Source: Bacteroidales bacterium (lineage in GTDB: Bacteria > Bacteroidota > Bacteroidia > Bacteroidales > UBA3824). From it: DNA of 64,000 nucleotides. A model generated the notes under the pieces. That model had not been told where the DNA came from, ran no database searches, and was given only the letters and a program-made list of their open reading frames with translations. The stretch covers positions 29,331 to 93,330 of the forward strand of contig JAFPYR010000099.1 of assembly GCA_017412115.1 (NCBI GenBank), in the 5' to 3' direction. The position numbers and the translations under genes were made by a program. Of this stretch, positions 16,529 through 24,675 are shown piece after piece. Numbering within the stretch: position 1 is the stretch's first letter; every line of letters starts with the position of its first letter.

Positions 16529-16880
16529 CGATTTGGTTCAGGAGTGGAATAACGACCACACTGAAACTCATATCATAAAAGTAGAAAAACCAATGCGTGA
16601 AGGTGTATATGACAAATGGAATCATTTTCACGATGCTGATTGGATTGAGCCTATACCATTCACAACTGATTCTGCAAAGAAAAACGGCTTGATAGATTAT
16701 GACGACGATATTTATCAAGACGATAAATTTAATTGGGGTATAGATTTTCGTAACTACGAGTTCTATACATTTAACGAAGAGGTAGATAATACAATTAAGC
16801 CAATTTTATTTTTCCACGATTTGCAACACGCCTTGCGCTTGGTGGGATTAACCGAAATAGCTGATAACTTAAAATGCTAA
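16503..16880 (+). CDS. Small phage protein, LRMFL-tail family
   Basis: 125 residues, overlapping the previous gene by 26 bp; ATG 16521 is an alternative start that reduces this. Asp/Glu-rich with the C-terminal motif LQHALRLVGLTEIADNLK. The 18786 and 19168 proteins end in the related VGQLRMFLxxxGLxDxxKQ, so the three look like diverged paralogues. Function unknown. Confidence 0.6.
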   Translation: MRTTELMINDLVQEWNNDHTETHIIKVEKPMREGVYDKWNHFHDADWIEPIPFTTDSAKKNGLIDYDDDIYQDDKFNWGIDFRNYEFYTFNEEVDNTIKPILFFHDLQHALRLVGLTEIADNLKC

Positions 16881-17062
16881 GAATTATGATACACGTAACA
16901 GGAGTAATCAATTTCGATTGTGAGTACCTTGAACAGATAGCCGAAAGATTAACGAAGTTCTACGGCAGAGAAGTTTTGGTTTCCGACTATGAATCGTACC
17001 TCGAACCATCAGGCAGCGATTTCGTCATTTTCGGAGACGTATGGCATTCATATCAAGATTAA
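16874..17062 (+). CDS. Small phage protein of unknown function
   Basis: 62 residues; ATG 16886 is an equally good start. It overlaps the upstream stop (ATGCTAA). Short alpha/beta protein; no family recognised. Confidence 0.55.
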   Translation: MLRIMIHVTGVINFDCEYLEQIAERLTKFYGREVLVSDYESYLEPSGSDFVIFGDVWHSYQD

Positions 17063-17102
17063 AAGAATATATTTGCACAAGAACTTTTAAAACTAAAAGA
17101 CA

Positions 17103-17342
17103 ATGGCACAGAAAACTAACGAACAAAAAGCACAGAAAATCGCAACAAAGTATTCCGAATACTACGACGGCTCAAAAGAAGCCGGCAGCACAAGCTATAA
17201 TTCGGCTATGGAAATGGCACAATGGAAGGATGAAGAGCATAACGAGTGTAAAAAAGACATTTTGACGCTTGTAAACCTTATTATTCCTTGCAACGAGGAA
17301 AATGAAAGCATTATTAACGACTTAAAAAACTTGCTAAAATGA
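17103..17342 (+). CDS. Small phage protein, SAMxMAxWKD family
   Basis: 79 residues: NEQKAQKIATKYSEYYDG, then YNSAMEMAQWKDEEHNE. The next gene begins with the same module (NEEKAKEIARENAYEW, YESAMAMADFKDSQP), so this is a tandem duplication. The next start overlaps by 4 bp. Function unknown. Confidence 0.65.
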   Translation: MAQKTNEQKAQKIATKYSEYYDGSKEAGSTSYNSAMEMAQWKDEEHNECKKDILTLVNLIIPCNEENESIINDLKNLLK

Positions 17343-17668
17343 TAACAAACGAAGAAAAGGCAAAGGAAATAGCGAGAGAAAATGCCTACGAATGGAGAGA
17401 CCAAGAATACGGCGATGTTAGTAGCGAAGAAGATTGCTATGAGTCCGCAATGGCTATGGCAGATTTCAAAGACAGCCAACCAATAAGCGAACTCGGAGGG
17501 TGGCACACAGAGCCGCCGACAGAGGACGGTTGCTATCTTGTAGAAACAACATATATTACATACAAAAATTCAGATTATCTTGTTGCTGAATACGATACTA
17601 ACGCACAATGTTGGTACGATGAAGCATTTGAAAATCCAATAGACATAATACGATGGAAGAAAATTTAA
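17339..17668 (+). CDS. Small phage protein, SAMxMAxWKD module plus C-terminal DUF551-like part
   Basis: 109 residues. The N-terminal 45 are paralogous to the previous gene. The rest (GGWHTEPPTEDGCYLVETTY, WYDEAFENPIDIIRWKKI) resembles the DUF551-type tail of many phage proteins (W-x-x-P-P-x-x-G pattern). Role unknown. Confidence 0.6.
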   Translation: MITNEEKAKEIARENAYEWRDQEYGDVSSEEDCYESAMAMADFKDSQPISELGGWHTEPPTEDGCYLVETTYITYKNSDYLVAEYDTNAQCWYDEAFENPIDIIRWKKI

Positions 17669-17979
17669 CCATACTCGAAAAAGCAAAACAGTTGGTAGGA
17701 TGTGATGACTTATATTGCAAAAGCAGTGATGTAAATTTTTGTAGGACTTGCATCATCAAACCCGGCATAAAATCTTGCCGGGAAATTGATAATATGTTGC
17801 AAATCGCGGACTTTGTTATAGACAAGGCAGTAACATGGCTGCGTGAAAACGCCACAGACTACCTCGACAAAATCGAGGATTGTTACGGAGGAAACGAAGG
17901 AGAACCGCAAACATGGAGTTTTCCCGAAGAATTTTTCAAACGATTTAAAACCGAAATAAAAAATGGAAGAAGAGAATAG
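17653..17979 (+). CDS. Small phage protein with N-terminal Cys cluster
   Basis: 108 residues. Cys cluster GCDDLYCKSSDVNFCRTC, then a helical part AVTWLRENATDYLDKIED and an acidic/aromatic tail. Overlaps both neighbours (16 and 17 bp). Function unknown. Confidence 0.6.
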   Translation: MEENLTILEKAKQLVGCDDLYCKSSDVNFCRTCIIKPGIKSCREIDNMLQIADFVIDKAVTWLRENATDYLDKIEDCYGGNEGEPQTWSFPEEFFKRFKTEIKNGRRE

Positions 17980-18190
17980 ACACGATGTGCCACAGAATAT
18001 GTTAATTGAAACCTACCTTGGCGACATCTTAGTTACTGCGGCACAAAAAGACGTACACAGATGCACTGGTTGTGTTGGTTTAAAAAACGCACCAATTTGC
18101 CATTTTCTTGCTTGCAAGGCTGAATGGCGAAAAGATAATACAAATGTAATTGTTATACCATATAAAGACGAAAAAAATGGAGACGAATAA
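17963..18190 (+). CDS. Small Cys-rich phage protein
   Basis: 75 residues with RCTGCVGLKNAPICHFLAC, a compact four-Cys motif that probably binds a metal. Fourteen bp of its 3' end overlap the next gene. Function unknown. Confidence 0.55.
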   Translation: MEEENRHDVPQNMLIETYLGDILVTAAQKDVHRCTGCVGLKNAPICHFLACKAEWRKDNTNVIVIPYKDEKNGDE

Positions 18191-18602
18191 AACTATAACA
18201 GAAGATTACGTATCATTTGAAACTGCAAAACTTCTGAAAGAGAAAGGATTTAATGAAGTTTGTAGATATGAATATGGTGTTCCAGAAGTAAATGGAGGAT
18301 ATGTTCTTCAAGAATTTTATAAGCCTATTCAAAATTGTGAACTTATAGATACTGCTTATACAGCACCAACCTTGCAAATGGCAATGAAGTGGTTAAGGAA
18401 AATTCATAATTGTATTATAATGATTGATTATGATTCCTATGAAAGTGCAGATGATAGCAGTATTACTGAAACAGGGTACTCATTTACTTTGCAAAGAAAA
18501 GAAAAACCTACTGAATATGAGTATATCCATAATTTGGTTTATGACACTTATGAAGAAGTGGCTGAAGAAGGAATCAAATATTGTTTAACAAAATTACTAT
18601 AA
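18177..18602 (+). CDS. Phage protein, SFETAKLLKEKGF family
   Basis: 141 residues from ATG 18177, which follows an A-rich leader; a start 27 bp upstream only adds residues unlike the family. The opening (YVSFETAKLLKEKGFNE) and TLQMAMKWLRKIHN are common in phages of Bacteroidales. Function unknown. Confidence 0.65.
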   Translation: METNKTITEDYVSFETAKLLKEKGFNEVCRYEYGVPEVNGGYVLQEFYKPIQNCELIDTAYTAPTLQMAMKWLRKIHNCIIMIDYDSYESADDSSITETGYSFTLQRKEKPTEYEYIHNLVYDTYEEVAEEGIKYCLTKLL

Positions 18603-18608
18603 TCATAA

Positions 18609-18770
18609 ATGAAGACAGGAGACCCAATCGAAGACTACCCCGAATATATGCACGATGCGGTTAATGACATTTGCAATGGTGCTTTTGTAACGAAAATAAT
18701 AGGATTTTATAGGTTGATAATAGGAATCGTTGTATTCCCTATTATTATGATTGTAAAACATTTAACATAA
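18609..18770 (+). CDS. Small single-pass membrane protein
   Basis: 53 residues: a polar, acidic N-terminus (DPIEDYPEYMHDAV) followed by one long hydrophobic helix (IIGFYRLIIGIVVFPIIMIV). Function unknown. Confidence 0.45.
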   Translation: MKTGDPIEDYPEYMHDAVNDICNGAFVTKIIGFYRLIIGIVVFPIIMIVKHLT

Positions 18771-18785
18771 TAAGGAGAAAGAAAT

Positions 18786-19163
18786 ATGACAATAAACGAA
18801 GCAATCAATCACGCAAAAGAGGTTGCCGCAAGCAAGTGCGACGAGTGCAGCAAGGAACACGAGCAGTTGGCAGAGTGGCTAACTGAATTACAAGGATATA
18901 AAGACAAAACACCAATAACCAAGAAGTGGCTTTATAAAAACTTTCCAAATTGCTCAAATTATCGTCATTTTTATTACGATTACGAAGATGATTCTTCCGT
19001 AAAAATTGACGAAACAATCGGAGAAATTCGTTTTGTTGAAGTTGATAATAAAATCGATGGCATAAATTATCATCACGAATGTGTGATTAAGACAGTCGGA
19101 CAACTCCGAATGTTCTTAACCCTTTGTGGTCTTGGTGATTTTGCCAAACAATTAAAAAGTTAA
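18786..19163 (+). CDS. Small phage protein, LRMFL-tail family
   Basis: 125 residues behind GGAGAAAGAA. Begins MTINEAINHAKEVAASKCDE with a Cys-rich helix (CDECSKEHEQLAEWLTEL). Contains the module TPITKKWLYKNFP...YHHECVIKTVGQLRMFLTLCGL, shared in outline with the next gene. Function unknown. Confidence 0.65.
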   Translation: MTINEAINHAKEVAASKCDECSKEHEQLAEWLTELQGYKDKTPITKKWLYKNFPNCSNYRHFYYDYEDDSSVKIDETIGEIRFVEVDNKIDGINYHHECVIKTVGQLRMFLTLCGLGDFAKQLKS

Positions 19164-19167
19164 GAGA

Positions 19168-19644
19168 ATGGGCGATAAGCAAATAATACCAACGGCATTA
19201 GGTATGTCATACGAGGAAATAGAGAACCTTAATGATGTACGACCATACGATTTCGAGACAGAACGCGAAAAGAAGTGGTATGAAATAGGTCTTATAGACG
19301 GTAAAGAAGCTGCTGACGTAAAGTATGCCAAATTTGCTTCCTACGAAGACAAGACTTATATCACCGCCGAGTTCCTTATGCGCAACGGCTTTGAATTGCA
19401 CGAAGTAGACGGCAAACCAGACCACGAATTTGCTAATCTTTGCCGTGATAAAGACTATTACCTTTATTGTGACGATGTAGAGGAAATTTCGGCTGAAATT
19501 ATCGACAACGAAATGGGCGTTTGGCACGTTGAAGTCGGATTCCTTGACCACGGAAATACCGAATCGCTCGACATATGCACGGTCGGGCAACTAAGGATGT
19601 TCCTCGCAATAGAGGGACTGAAAGATATTGTTAAACAATTTTAA
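19168..19644 (+). CDS. Phage protein, LRMFL-tail family
   Basis: 158 residues. The module KTYITAEFLMRNGFELHEVD...TVGQLRMFLAIEGLKDIVKQ is paralogous to the C-terminal half of the previous gene (TPITKKWLYKNF...TVGQLRMFLTL). Four bp separate the two. Function unknown. Confidence 0.65.
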   Translation: MGDKQIIPTALGMSYEEIENLNDVRPYDFETEREKKWYEIGLIDGKEAADVKYAKFASYEDKTYITAEFLMRNGFELHEVDGKPDHEFANLCRDKDYYLYCDDVEEISAEIIDNEMGVWHVEVGFLDHGNTESLDICTVGQLRMFLAIEGLKDIVKQF

Positions 19645-19659
19645 AAAAGCAAAAATAAA

Positions 19660-19905
19660 ATGGAAGGAACAATTCAAAAAACAAAAACCGGCTATGTCGT
19701 GTACGGATTAAACCGCATGGATATGCGCGGCTATCACGGCAAGGGCGACAAAGGTTTTCCACAAAAGGAACTGACGGCGTGTACACCGTTTAGGTGTATC
19801 GGTCAAGCAAAGTCATACAGAACTTTGCACCTTAAAGACGATGCTGAAATATTGGAGGTAACATACGACACCACATACACTTATAAAACGGTAAACAAAG
19901 AATAA
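19660..19905 (+). CDS. Small phage protein of unknown function
   Basis: 81 residues, basic, beta-rich (GYVVYGLNRMDMRGYHGKGD, DDAEILEVTYDTTYTY). No family recognised. Confidence 0.55.
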   Translation: MEGTIQKTKTGYVVYGLNRMDMRGYHGKGDKGFPQKELTACTPFRCIGQAKSYRTLHLKDDAEILEVTYDTTYTYKTVNKE

Positions 19906-19909
19906 TAAC

Positions 19910-20485
19910 ATGGCTAAGAAAATAATGTTCAGCGATAGATGGGGCTTGACCGCCGCCGTACTAAACGGCACAAAAACACAAACAAGGCGGATAATTAATG
20001 CAATGCCGAAAGTGCCACAAATCTCCTACGGTTTAGAGGAAGAGGCAGGATACGTCCATTTGCTTGACGGCTACATCGTTGTCGCAAAATCAAGGTACAA
20101 GGTCGGAGAAATTGTGGCAGTAGCTCAACCGTACAAAGCATTTTACGGAGATTTTAAAGAGCCATTGCGCACTGAATTAATAGATTCAGCAGGCTTTATG
20201 AATAAAATGTTTGTTCGTGCGGAACTTATGCCGCACCAAATCGAAATAACCAATATTCGAGTTGAGCGACTGCAAGATATTAGTGATGAAGATTGCATGG
20301 CGGAAGGCATAATTAAGTACGCAAACGGTGTCTATACATACACCGAGAACGGCAAAAAGACATTTCACGCAGATTTAGACACACCGCGCAAGGCTTATGC
20401 TGAACTTATCGACAAGATAAGCGGCAAAGGAACGTGGGCAGGAAATCCGTATGTATTCGCGTACAATTTTGACTTTATAAAATAA
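19910..20485 (+). CDS. ASCH-domain-like phage protein
   Basis: 191 residues. VLNGTKTQTRRIINAMP is the usual opening, GEIVAVAQPY the core strand and RVERLQDISDEDCMAEGI the family ending. ASCH folds resemble PUA domains and bind RNA or modified nucleosides; some relatives hydrolyse N4-acetylcytidine. Widespread in phages; its molecular role here is unknown. Confidence 0.75.
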   Translation: MAKKIMFSDRWGLTAAVLNGTKTQTRRIINAMPKVPQISYGLEEEAGYVHLLDGYIVVAKSRYKVGEIVAVAQPYKAFYGDFKEPLRTELIDSAGFMNKMFVRAELMPHQIEITNIRVERLQDISDEDCMAEGIIKYANGVYTYTENGKKTFHADLDTPRKAYAELIDKISGKGTWAGNPYVFAYNFDFIK

Positions 20486-20492
20486 CAAAATA

Positions 20493-20906
20493 ATGGGACT
20501 TTATATTAAATGTAAGAAGACAGGAACAACCTATTATTTGGGGTACGGTGGTATGCTCAAATTGCGAATAAAAGTAGCAGAGTTGTTTGACAAAAAATTA
20601 GGATATTTGTACAAAGATGCTTTGTGTAAAATTGGAGACAAGCGTAAAGAAGCGTTATCTGCTATTAGCCTTTACGCAAATCAACATAAACCTGTATCTT
20701 TAAAAGTTTGGAATTTCCTGTTTTTGCCTGATACAGGAGCGGAAATTACTTATGGTTGCTGCAAAGAAATATATGACGGCATCAACGGTAAATGCGATGA
20801 TTTTGTAATTGGCTATGCCGCGCAGGATAATCCTTTTACATGGAATCAATTTGTTGAATTGCTCAAAGAGTGTTACGAAAATAAATCAAAACTTATTTGG
20901 AGATAA
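20493..20906 (+). CDS. Phage protein of unknown function
   Basis: 137 residues. Opens with MGLYIKCKKTGTTYYLGYGG and has a helical middle; two cysteines (YGCCKEIYDG). No family recognised. Confidence 0.6.
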   Translation: MGLYIKCKKTGTTYYLGYGGMLKLRIKVAELFDKKLGYLYKDALCKIGDKRKEALSAISLYANQHKPVSLKVWNFLFLPDTGAEITYGCCKEIYDGINGKCDDFVIGYAAQDNPFTWNQFVELLKECYENKSKLIWR

Positions 20907-20918
20907 AATCGAAACAGA

Positions 20919-21155
20919 ATGAAAATCAGAGTACTACTAACAGAAAAAGTTACTTACAGCAAGGAACTTAATGCAGACCTAATCGCGCAATTCAACGCAA
21001 TTCAAAATGCGCACCCTGATTGGGATGAAGACGAGTGCGCAAAAGAATTATGGAATAGCGGCAAATTGCCCGATTTCAATAATGACGAAATTATCGAACA
21101 AGAAACGACTGATATTTCGGTATCAATCCTCAAAAAGTATCGCAAAAATGGCTAA
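20919..21155 (+). CDS. Small phage protein of unknown function
   Basis: 78 residues, acidic (NAHPDWDEDECAKELWNSGK). Its 3' end overlaps the next gene by 8 bp. No family recognised. Confidence 0.55.
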   Translation: MKIRVLLTEKVTYSKELNADLIAQFNAIQNAHPDWDEDECAKELWNSGKLPDFNNDEIIEQETTDISVSILKKYRKNG

Positions 21156-21351
21156 ATACGAACCAAAAACGTGCATAAAATGCAAACACCGCAGTCCGAA
21201 AATTAAACACTATTTCGACGGCTCTGAGGAATTGATATATTTATGCTACGAACATAGAAAATACCGTGCCGACCTTGATGCTTATATACCTGACATTTGG
21301 GACGTTAGCGGTCGGCATTTTAAGTGCGACAAATACGAAAGGCAACACTGA
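21148..21351 (+). CDS. Small zinc-ribbon-like protein
   Basis: 67 residues from ATG 21148 (ATGGCTAA overlaps the preceding stop); longer in-frame starts lie inside the previous gene and are unlikely. CIKCKHRSPKIKHYFDG, a YLCYEHRKY pair and a final CDKYE suggest a C2-type metal site. Function unknown. The 62 bp that follow hold no supported gene. Confidence 0.55.
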   Translation: MAKYEPKTCIKCKHRSPKIKHYFDGSEELIYLCYEHRKYRADLDAYIPDIWDVSGRHFKCDKYERQH

Positions 21352-21413
21352 AGACATCGCACGTAAAAGAGAAGCGGTGAAAGTTATTAATGAAATATTA
21401 AACGAGAGAAAAA

Positions 21414-21689
21414 ATGGGAAACAATAAAGAAAGTTACGTAGAGTTTGTTAGAACTCAGAAAGTCCGTGTTCCTTTGAAAACGGCTCTTAATAAACAAAAA
21501 TTTATCAACTTTGTAAACTGTGATGAAAATATGTTTGATTACGACGGAGAGATTTTTGACTTCGACAACGAGGAAGTTGTCGATGAAGATTACTCATACG
21601 CAAACAATGCTTGCAAACTCGTTATCGAAGGGAATGTAAAATACGAGTTCCAATCACCATACAAGTATAGTATACTCAAAATTAAGTAG
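21414..21689 (+). CDS. Small acidic phage protein
   Basis: 91 residues. Acidic centre (FDYDGEIFDFDNEEVVDEDY) flanked by strands. Function unknown. Confidence 0.55.
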   Translation: MGNNKESYVEFVRTQKVRVPLKTALNKQKFINFVNCDENMFDYDGEIFDFDNEEVVDEDYSYANNACKLVIEGNVKYEFQSPYKYSILKIK

Positions 21690-21691
21690 AT

Positions 21692-21907
21692 ATGAAAAAA
21701 TTTAACTTTGTATTAGTCGTTTTAATTGCTTTCGCTTTAATTGCGTTGTTACGTCTTGTCCGTGAAGGCAATGGTAACAACGCCACCAAATCCGACCTCG
21801 AAGCCGTCCGCTTGGAACTCAAAGCACAGATTGATTCTGTACTGAGAAATCAGGATAGTATTAAGGCGGGACTTCGGGCGGTGCAGCAAAATACGGATAA
21901 CCGATAA
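21692..21907 (+). CDS. Small membrane protein with coiled-coil tail
   Basis: 71 residues: N-terminal transmembrane helix (FNFVLVVLIAFALIALLRLV), then a heptad-rich tail (SDLEAVRLELKAQIDSVL). Same architecture as the 53656 protein next to the endolysin. A spanin-like or envelope-tethering role is possible, unproven. Confidence 0.55.
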   Translation: MKKFNFVLVVLIAFALIALLRLVREGNGNNATKSDLEAVRLELKAQIDSVLRNQDSIKAGLRAVQQNTDNR

Positions 21908-21917
21908 ATTAATAATT

Positions 21918-22346
21918 ATGGAAAAATTAATAGAACGTATAAAATATCAAATATCTTGCTTTAAATCGGAAAAAAGCAAGGTTGGTGCTTCCCAAATTGA
22001 CAAACTTAGTTTAGGTGGAAGGATTGCAGCATTGGAAGAATTGCTTGCAGACATTTCCACTGACGATAGACCGCTCACGCCCGAAATTCTGGCGGCGGCA
22101 GGGTGGAAATCCAACATTAATAGAAGATACCCTTACAAGCAACAATTCCGCAAAGAGGGCGAAAGGTTCAATGAATATTGTGCTGATGTCGCATTTGTAA
22201 TTTTTGAGGAAAATAAAGTATCATTCTACTATTACGATGATACGACAGACCAAAAGGCAGATATTCGTATCCCGAAAAATATCACCGTCAATGAGTTTAA
22301 TATGCTCCTTGACATTGTCAAACTTGAAAAATTCAAAATAAAATGA
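21918..22346 (+). CDS. Phage protein of unknown function
   Basis: 142 residues. An N-terminal helical pair with GGRIAALEELLAD, then ILAAAGWKSN and strand-rich FVIFEENKVSFYYYDD. The 4-bp ATGA overlap with the next gene implies coupled translation. Confidence 0.6.
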   Translation: MEKLIERIKYQISCFKSEKSKVGASQIDKLSLGGRIAALEELLADISTDDRPLTPEILAAAGWKSNINRRYPYKQQFRKEGERFNEYCADVAFVIFEENKVSFYYYDDTTDQKADIRIPKNITVNEFNMLLDIVKLEKFKIK

Positions 22347-22726
22347 GAACGATAAAAATTCGAATCAAAGACACTAAGTACAAAAATACGTGGGCGTACT
22401 TTGATATGTCAAAGAGCGAGGAAAATCCTCTATTTGACAAAGAACTTCCACTCGCCCCCGATTCTGTCGGTCAGTACATAGGCATCTGCGACACCTCCAC
22501 GCCGCCAAAGGAGATTTACGACGGCGACATCATAGAAGGCAAGAGCGGAATGCGACACCTTGTCAAGTACGACGATGATTCGGCTGCGTTCCTTGCGTAC
22601 AAGTTGCCGCTAAACGAGTTCGACAACGGCTGCCACATCGAAAACGATTGGGTGGTGGAGTTTGGCAAAAAGGTGGTCGGAAATGTTTTCGATAATCCCG
22701 AACTTTTAAAAAAGGAGGAGAAATGA
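22343..22726 (+). CDS. YopX-family phage protein
   Basis: 127 residues with the YopX signature: VGQYIGICDTSTPPKEIYDG DIIE and, at the end, VVGNVFDNPELL. YopX proteins are small beta-rich phage proteins of unknown function. A second member is at 34941. This stretch (22,340-22,690) is visibly richer in G+C than its neighbours, suggesting separate origin. Confidence 0.8.
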   Translation: MRTIKIRIKDTKYKNTWAYFDMSKSEENPLFDKELPLAPDSVGQYIGICDTSTPPKEIYDGDIIEGKSGMRHLVKYDDDSAAFLAYKLPLNEFDNGCHIENDWVVEFGKKVVGNVFDNPELLKKEEK

Positions 22727-22956
22727 AAGAATTATTATTAGAATTTCAAGGGAATGTGCAATTCTTTATGATATTTTTTTGGCTCATATTCCTTGGCGCA
22801 AGTATTACGTACTTATTAGATTATATCGAAGAGTTATTTGAAGAGGATTCAACACGAAAAATAGTGCTATATGTTATGGTAGCGACTTTGTTCGCTGCAA
22901 TAATTACAACAAATATTTTTATTTTCATACAAGGTAACGCCGGACAACCGGCATAA
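22723..22956 (+). CDS. Small two-helix membrane protein
   Basis: 77 residues: two hydrophobic segments (FFMIFFWLIFLGASITYLL and VLYVMVATLFAAIITTNIFI) around an acidic loop. Overlaps the YopX gene by 4 bp. Function unknown; holin-like topology. Confidence 0.55.
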   Translation: MKELLLEFQGNVQFFMIFFWLIFLGASITYLLDYIEELFEEDSTRKIVLYVMVATLFAAIITTNIFIFIQGNAGQPA

Positions 22957-22967
22957 ACAGAAAGAAA

Positions 22968-23240
22968 ATGTTGAATTTATCAAATATCAAGGTAGGTGAT
23001 ATTGTTGAGGTTGCTTATGCAACAGGGAAAATCACTACGGAAGTAGTGAAAGTTTACAAATATCACTTTATGTTAGCGAACAATAGCAACATTAAATTTC
23101 GCAAATCAACTGGTATGTATACTACTGCTGGGATATGGGATTTTTACCCTCGTGTAATCAGAATAGTATCTGAGCGGATTGTTAAAGACCTTACCGATAA
23201 TGAGGTACAGGAAAGAGGAACAACCATTACAAAAAATTAA
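22968..23240 (+). CDS. Small phage protein of unknown function
   Basis: 90 residues, beta-rich (IKVGDIVEVAYATGKITTEV). No family recognised. Confidence 0.55.
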   Translation: MLNLSNIKVGDIVEVAYATGKITTEVVKVYKYHFMLANNSNIKFRKSTGMYTTAGIWDFYPRVIRIVSERIVKDLTDNEVQERGTTITKN

Positions 23241-23245
23241 ATAAT

Positions 23246-23527
23246 ATGGGCGCATTTATAGCAAAACAGCCAAATTGTAAATACTGCCGATTTTCCACTG
23301 TGATAGACACCGTAACGCACTACAATATGTCAGAAAACGACTATATCGAAATGTGCGCGGAAAGGGCGAGAGAGGAAGCACGTGAAGTGCTAACGAAACA
23401 CGTCAAGCCGTTTGCAGATGTCAAGCGGTACTTCTTACCGACAAACAACACGGTCGAGGAGTTCAATGTTATGCTCCGCGAAATGGGCGAGACGGAACTC
23501 CTTGAAGACCCGAAAGATTTTGAATAG
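23246..23527 (+). CDS. Conserved small phage protein, MGAFIAKQPN family
   Basis: 93 residues. The opening (MGAFIAKQPNCKYCRFSTV) and YIEMCAERAREEAREVL are typical of a protein common in Bacteroidales phages and integrated elements. Function unknown. Confidence 0.65.
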   Translation: MGAFIAKQPNCKYCRFSTVIDTVTHYNMSENDYIEMCAERAREEAREVLTKHVKPFADVKRYFLPTNNTVEEFNVMLREMGETELLEDPKDFE

Positions 23528-23542
23528 CAAAACAGAAATAAA

Positions 23543-23728
23543 ATGACAGGTAATCCAAAATTTCGGCTGTTAGTTACTCTCCAAGCCGGAGAGTCTAACG
23601 ATATAACTACCAAGGACATTGTATTGAAAATTCAATCAATGTGTAAATTTTATTCCCAAAAAGGTTGTCAAAAGGGCAACAACTTTGGAGGGTTATGCGA
23701 AAATTGCCCTGTTTTTAAATTTAGATAA
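23543..23728 (+). CDS. Cys-rich small protein
   Basis: 61 residues. The C-terminal part MCKFYSQKGCQKGNNFGG LCENC parallels the 15906 protein. The first 30 residues look unrelated; an internal ATG (23639) would give only the Cys-rich module. Function unknown. Confidence 0.5.
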   Translation: MTGNPKFRLLVTLQAGESNDITTKDIVLKIQSMCKFYSQKGCQKGNNFGGLCENCPVFKFR

Positions 23729-23729
23729 A

Positions 23730-23909
23730 ATGATTAAAGTAAAAGAATTTACAACGATTTATGACAATATGACAGACAGACAACTCCAACAACTTTTTTT
23801 AGTTAAAACGTTGTTGGCAGAAAAATGTATTTCCAAAAATCCAGAGAAAAAAGCAGAAGCAAAGAAAATATTCAACATCTTAATCAAAAGAAAAAAAAAT
23901 GGAAAATAA
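23730..23909 (+). CDS. Small basic helical phage protein
   Basis: 59 residues from ATG 23730; a start 45 bp earlier lies inside the previous gene. YDNMTDRQLQQLFLVKTLLA followed by a Lys-rich tail. Overlaps the next gene by 11 bp. Function unknown. Confidence 0.5.
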   Translation: MIKVKEFTTIYDNMTDRQLQQLFLVKTLLAEKCISKNPEKKAEAKKIFNILIKRKKNGK

Positions 23910-24507
23910 TCAGAAAGAGGTATCATATCCTTTCGCCATGATGACCGCAGCAATAGCGACGATGCTTGCGGCGACAATGTTCGACGATTTAGATAAGACA
24001 TTACACGATGACAATTTCGTCCGTGCTTTCAAGAATATGCGCCTTACAAGAGGTGCATATAAAGCATGGGAAGACCGTGTTTTTAACTTCGACAAATATA
24101 GTCGAGTTAAGAACGATGATATGCGCATAATTCAACAAAAATGCGCCAAAATCGCCGAAAAGATGAAGCCGGACACAGTCGTAATGAAAACGACTATTGC
24201 TAACTACATGCTGTCAGATGATATAATATACGAAAATACTCTTGCAACGTTAGTAGTAATCAATTCGCTGCTTAATTTAGCCGTTGGAGTGTGCGAATAC
24301 GTAAATACCGCGAAACTTTCGGAAGCGTATATCAAGACTTTTCATGTCATTCAACCGAAGCAGTTATATCAAAACTGCAAAGGTATATATGATTATATGC
24401 CAATGCCGGACGGTTTTGACCTTGAAAATTCAAAAGACTGTGTTCGCTGTATGGATGTTCTAACAATAAAAATTAGAGAATATTACGAGCAAGAATTTTG
24501 TGAATAA
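23899..24507 (+). CDS. Phage protein of unknown function, predicted all-helical
   Basis: 202 residues. A hydrophobic stretch near the start (FAMMTAAIATMLAATMF) and another at about 115-132 (TLATLVVINSLLNLAVGV) may be buried helices or membrane segments. No family recognised. It is the last intact gene before the methyltransferase remnant. Confidence 0.6.
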   Translation: MENNQKEVSYPFAMMTAAIATMLAATMFDDLDKTLHDDNFVRAFKNMRLTRGAYKAWEDRVFNFDKYSRVKNDDMRIIQQKCAKIAEKMKPDTVVMKTTIANYMLSDDIIYENTLATLVVINSLLNLAVGVCEYVNTAKLSEAYIKTFHVIQPKQLYQNCKGIYDYMPMPDGFDLENSKDCVRCMDVLTIKIREYYEQEFCE

Positions 24508-24520
24508 TGAAAACAATTAA

Positions 24521-24658
24521 TACAGCACATCTATTCTTCGAGCAATTGCGGCAATCAAGGCTCATAGGCATTACATTGGTTATGAAATCGATGCTAAATA
24601 TCACTCATTAGCATTGAAACGCATAAAAGAGCAACAATCAGTTCTAACACTATTCTAA
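24521..24658 (+). pseudogene. C-terminal remnant of a DNA methyltransferase
   Basis: An open 45-codon frame without its N-terminus reads AIAAIKAHRHYIGYEIDAKY and then LALKRIKEQQSVLTLF before TAA. This is the characteristic end of N6-adenine/N4-cytosine DNA methyltransferases (after the SAM motif: helix AIAAIK, strand HYIGYEID, helix ALKRI). An in-frame TAA three codons upstream of the first codon closes the frame, and no catalytic DPPY is present. The remnant lies directly before the modification-like cassette. Confidence 0.8.
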
Positions 24659-24675
24659 TACACAAAATTATATAT

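Noticed and set aside
17041..17265. 74-codon frame beginning within the preceding gene
   Set aside because: Out of frame with the 17103 gene, which shares a clear module with its neighbour; the frame is a basic shadow.
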